Below are positions 5,771 through 7,615 of a DNA stretch of 7,615 nucleotides, piece by piece. The position numbers were made by a program, and so were the translations under genes. The notes below the pieces were generated by a model that was given only the letters and a program-made list of their open reading frames with translations, made no database searches and was not told where the DNA came from. Numbering within the stretch: the stretch's first letter is position 1; every line of letters starts with the position of its first letter. The stretch comes from Alphaproteobacteria bacterium (lineage in GTDB: Bacteria; Pseudomonadota; Alphaproteobacteria; Rhizobiales; Aestuariivirgaceae): NCBI GenBank assembly GCA_026400595.1, contig JAPLOT010000157.1:1-7615 (forward strand), written 5' to 3'.

Positions 5771-6820
5771 ATGCACAGCAAGTCGCTTCCGGCAATCCTG
5801 CTCCTCCTCTCCCTTGCCGAGGCCAGGGCCGAGGATGGCGTTGGTCTTGCGCCGTCCGTGGCGGCCATCTTTCCGCCGGGCGAGAATATCTGCTACCTGG
5901 CCGGTCCCGAAACCGCCGGCCTGAAAGCCGGGCAGAAGCTTTCCGAGTTCTATCTTTACCGGTTCTACGATCCCCTGCACGCGCGCGAAGAGATCGGGCC
6001 GTCGCGCGAAGAGGCCATAGCGCGCGAGCGGAAGATCAATTCCTCCGATGCAAACCTTGATGTGGTGGCGCGCTTCCGGGACTCGCCCAACGTCTATTCC
6101 CAGTCGGTCCTGTGCACCAGTTACGACGGTGGCAAGACCATTTCCTGCGGTGTCGAGTGCGATGGCGGCAGCTTCGCGGTTGACCCGGGCAACCGGACTC
6201 TCAAGATCACCGTTCCAGCCGATGGCAGCGGCTTGTCGCTCAACCAGAGCTGCGGCGATCCCGACGACGAGGGGCGCGAGCGCTGGCTCACCGCTGCCGA
6301 TGCGGGCGGGTCCTTCACGCTTGAGCGCTGGCCGCTGGCCCATTGCATCGCGACGGCCGAGGATGCCCATCCCGCCTTTGCCGAAGACCCGATGCCGCTG
6401 CGCGAGCGGGTTGCCGTCTCGGGCTGGCGCTGCCTGAAGCGCGTCTACGACGCGGCCCATCTCAAGGCCCATCCGCAGCAGGAAGTCGTCGCCATGTCGG
6501 TTGCCATCAAAGGACCGGCCAGGCAGAACACGAATGACGACGGCTGGTTCGAGACGGCGCTCGACGTCACCATGTCCTTCAGACTGCGTAGCGGCGAGAC
6601 GCATCGCGGCGATGTCGGCTGCATCGCCGACGGCTACCAGTTCCGCTGCGGAGAAGACTTCCGCCTGCGGCGGCGTGACGGCGAATCGGCCTGGGCGGTG
6701 GCGGGCAGCTATGCTGATCCCGAAAATCCCGGCGTCAGGATGCTGGGCATAAAGCTCGGCAGCGATGACAAGCTCTTCCGCCTCGATGCAAGCGAGTCGG
6801 CAGATTGTTCCATCGAGTGA
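5771..6820 (+). CDS. Secreted ten-cysteine protein of unknown function with an internal two-fold repeat
   Basis: I do not recognise a named family. The 349-residue product has a signal peptide (MHSKSLPAILLLLSLAEARA, probable cleavage near A20) and no other membrane segment, so it is likely periplasmic. Cysteines are at 41, 115, 126, 130, 161, 192, 221, 284, 293 and 346; the even number suggests disulfides. Two halves share ordered features: R-x-YD-x2-H (64-70; 224-230), LDVxxxFR (96-103; 264-271), C...DG...CG (115-127; 284-294), DP (163-164; 316-317) and F-x-L-x7-C (182-192; 336-346). ATG 5771 was chosen because it directly precedes the signal peptide. GTG at 5759 is an alternative, and neither has a clear Shine-Dalgarno. 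It begins 51 bases after the SCO stop with no terminator visible between, so co-transcription is possible but a copper role is unproven. Confidence 0.85.
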   Translation: MHSKSLPAILLLLSLAEARAEDGVGLAPSVAAIFPPGENICYLAGPETAGLKAGQKLSEFYLYRFYDPLHAREEIGPSREEAIARERKINSSDANLDVVARFRDSPNVYSQSVLCTSYDGGKTISCGVECDGGSFAVDPGNRTLKITVPADGSGLSLNQSCGDPDDEGRERWLTAADAGGSFTLERWPLAHCIATAEDAHPAFAEDPMPLRERVAVSGWRCLKRVYDAAHLKAHPQQEVVAMSVAIKGPARQNTNDDGWFETALDVTMSFRLRSGETHRGDVGCIADGYQFRCGEDFRLRRRDGESAWAVAGSYADPENPGVRMLGIKLGSDDKLFRLDASESADCSIE

Positions 6821-6829
6821 CGGCCGCGA

Positions 6830-6858
6830 TTGACAAGCCGGCGCTGCTGATGGAACGT
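6830..6858 (+). promoter_or_regulatory. Possible promoter before the ABC ATPase gene
   Basis: A perfect TTGACA hexamer (6830-6835) is followed after 17 bases by GAACGT (6853-6858), a poor -10 match. It starts 10 bases after the preceding stop codon and lies upstream of the GTG start at 6885. The -35 is good, but the weak -10 keeps this tentative. If real, it would make the ABC gene independent of the copper-type operon. Confidence 0.3.
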
Positions 6859-6884
6859 GTGCCGTCAATTGCATCGGCAGTATT

Positions 6885-7615
6885 GTGACGCAGAGTCAGA
6901 GCGTTATCGAGTTTCGCAACGTCACCAAGCGCTTCGGCGAGGTTGCGGCCGTGGTCGACAACACGCTTGCGGTGAAATCCGGCGAATTCCTCTCCATTCT
7001 CGGGCCTTCCGGCTGCGGCAAGACGACCAGTCTGCGCATGATGGCGGGCTTCGAGCAGCCGACCTCCGGCGAGGTCTTCATCCGCGGCCAGAATGTCACC
7101 GGCATTCCGGCCTATCGCCGCCCGGTCAACATGGTGTTCCAGCACTACGCGCTGTGTCCGCACCTCTCGGTTGCGGACAATGTGTCTTATGGCCTGCGCC
7201 AGCGCAGCCCGCGCCCGTCACGCCGCGAGATCGACTCCGCGGTCGATGCGGCGCTGGCCATGGTGCGCCTTGCCGGCTACGGCACGCGACGCACCTATGA
7301 ACTCTCCGGCGGCCAGCAGCAACGCGTGGCGCTGGCCCGTGCGCTCATCAACCGGCCGGCCGTTCTGCTGCTCGACGAACCGCTGGCCGCGCTCGACCGC
7401 AAGCTGCGCAGCGACATGCAGCGCGACGTCGGCATCACCTTTCTCCTCGTCACGCACGACCAGGAAGAGGCGCTGTCCATGTCCGACCGGGTCTGCGTCA
7501 TGCGCGAGGGCCGCATCGTGCAGAGCGGCAGCCCGCGCGACCTCTATGACCGCCCGGTCAACCGCTATGTCGCCGACTTCGTCGGCAAGTCAAATTTCTT
7601 CGCTGGCCCCACGAG
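6885..7615 (+). CDS. ABC transporter ATP-binding protein, PotA/CysA-like, 3' end cut off by window edge
   Basis: This is the cytoplasmic ATPase of an importer, closest in style to polyamine/iron/sugar-type (PotA/FbpC/UgpC) subunits. The 243 complete codons show Walker A GPSGCGKT (40-47), Q-loop Q86 in VFQHYALCPHL, signature LSGGQQQRVALARAL (140-154), Walker B VLLLDEP with D164/E165, D-loop LAALD, and H-loop H191 in LVTHDQEEAL. The C-terminal regulatory (TOBE-type) domain, usually reaching about 350 residues, lies beyond the edge. Between D-loop and H-loop the sequence reads KLRSDMQRDVGITF; related proteins have about seven more residues after MQ (NELKALQ in E. coli PotA). The GTG at 6885 is the only good start after an in-frame stop at 6831, but has no clear Shine-Dalgarno. 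Substrate cannot be assigned without the permease and binding-protein genes. Confidence 0.93.
   Translation, partial: MTQSQSVIEFRNVTKRFGEVAAVVDNTLAVKSGEFLSILGPSGCGKTTSLRMMAGFEQPTSGEVFIRGQNVTGIPAYRRPVNMVFQHYALCPHLSVADNVSYGLRQRSPRPSRREIDSAVDAALAMVRLAGYGTRRTYELSGGQQQRVALARALINRPAVLLLDEPLAALDRKLRSDMQRDVGITFLLVTHDQEEALSMSDRVCVMREGRIVQSGSPRDLYDRPVNRYVADFVGKSNFFAGPT

Noticed and set aside
5099..6874. Long open frame on the minus strand opposite SCO and the ten-cysteine protein gene
   Set aside because: It spans two plus-strand genes and their gap and shows no motif; the plus-strand SCO protein is unambiguous and the ten-cysteine protein has a signal peptide.

Overview
The window is GC-rich chromosomal DNA from an alphaproteobacterium, most likely of the order Hyphomicrobiales (Rhizobiales). 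This rests on the rpsF-rpsR-rplI order, an S6 protein with a Gly/Arg/Glu-rich C-terminal tail, an L9 protein with an alanine/acidic C-terminal extension, and overall codon use. I cannot name a genus from the sequence alone. Two gene blocks diverge from an intergenic region at about 2507-2780.

The left block (minus strand) is a ribosomal protein operon, rpsF (S6), rpsR (S18), rplI (L9), closed by a strong intrinsic terminator with a UUCG loop at 1179-1205. Beyond it, also on the minus strand, is a cyclopropane-fatty-acyl-phospholipid synthase gene (cfa) whose 3' end runs off the left edge. An AT-rich, interrupted dyad lies in the cfa upstream region.

The right block (plus strand) looks like a copper-handling operon. 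It has a small secreted Cys/His-rich protein of DUF2946 type, a PepSY-associated membrane protein, a periplasmic PCu(A)C copper chaperone and a SCO1/SenC-family protein. The last two overlap by one base. The likely joint role is to take up or reduce copper at the membrane and deliver it to the CuA centre of cytochrome c oxidase. A secreted ten-cysteine protein of unknown function follows 51 bases later; it appears to be an internal two-fold duplication. The window ends in a truncated gene for a PotA/CysA-like ABC transporter ATPase that may belong to a separate transport operon.

The points most worth checking are: an apparent in-frame loss of about seven residues between the D-loop and H-loop of the ABC ATPase; the internal duplication in the ten-cysteine protein; two mutually exclusive hairpins in the rpsF leader region; and several dyads in the two non-coding regions. 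I see no mobile element, CRISPR array, tRNA or rRNA gene. No gene-free stretch exceeds 300 bases; the longest, 2507-2780, contains the leader hairpins and dyads listed separately.
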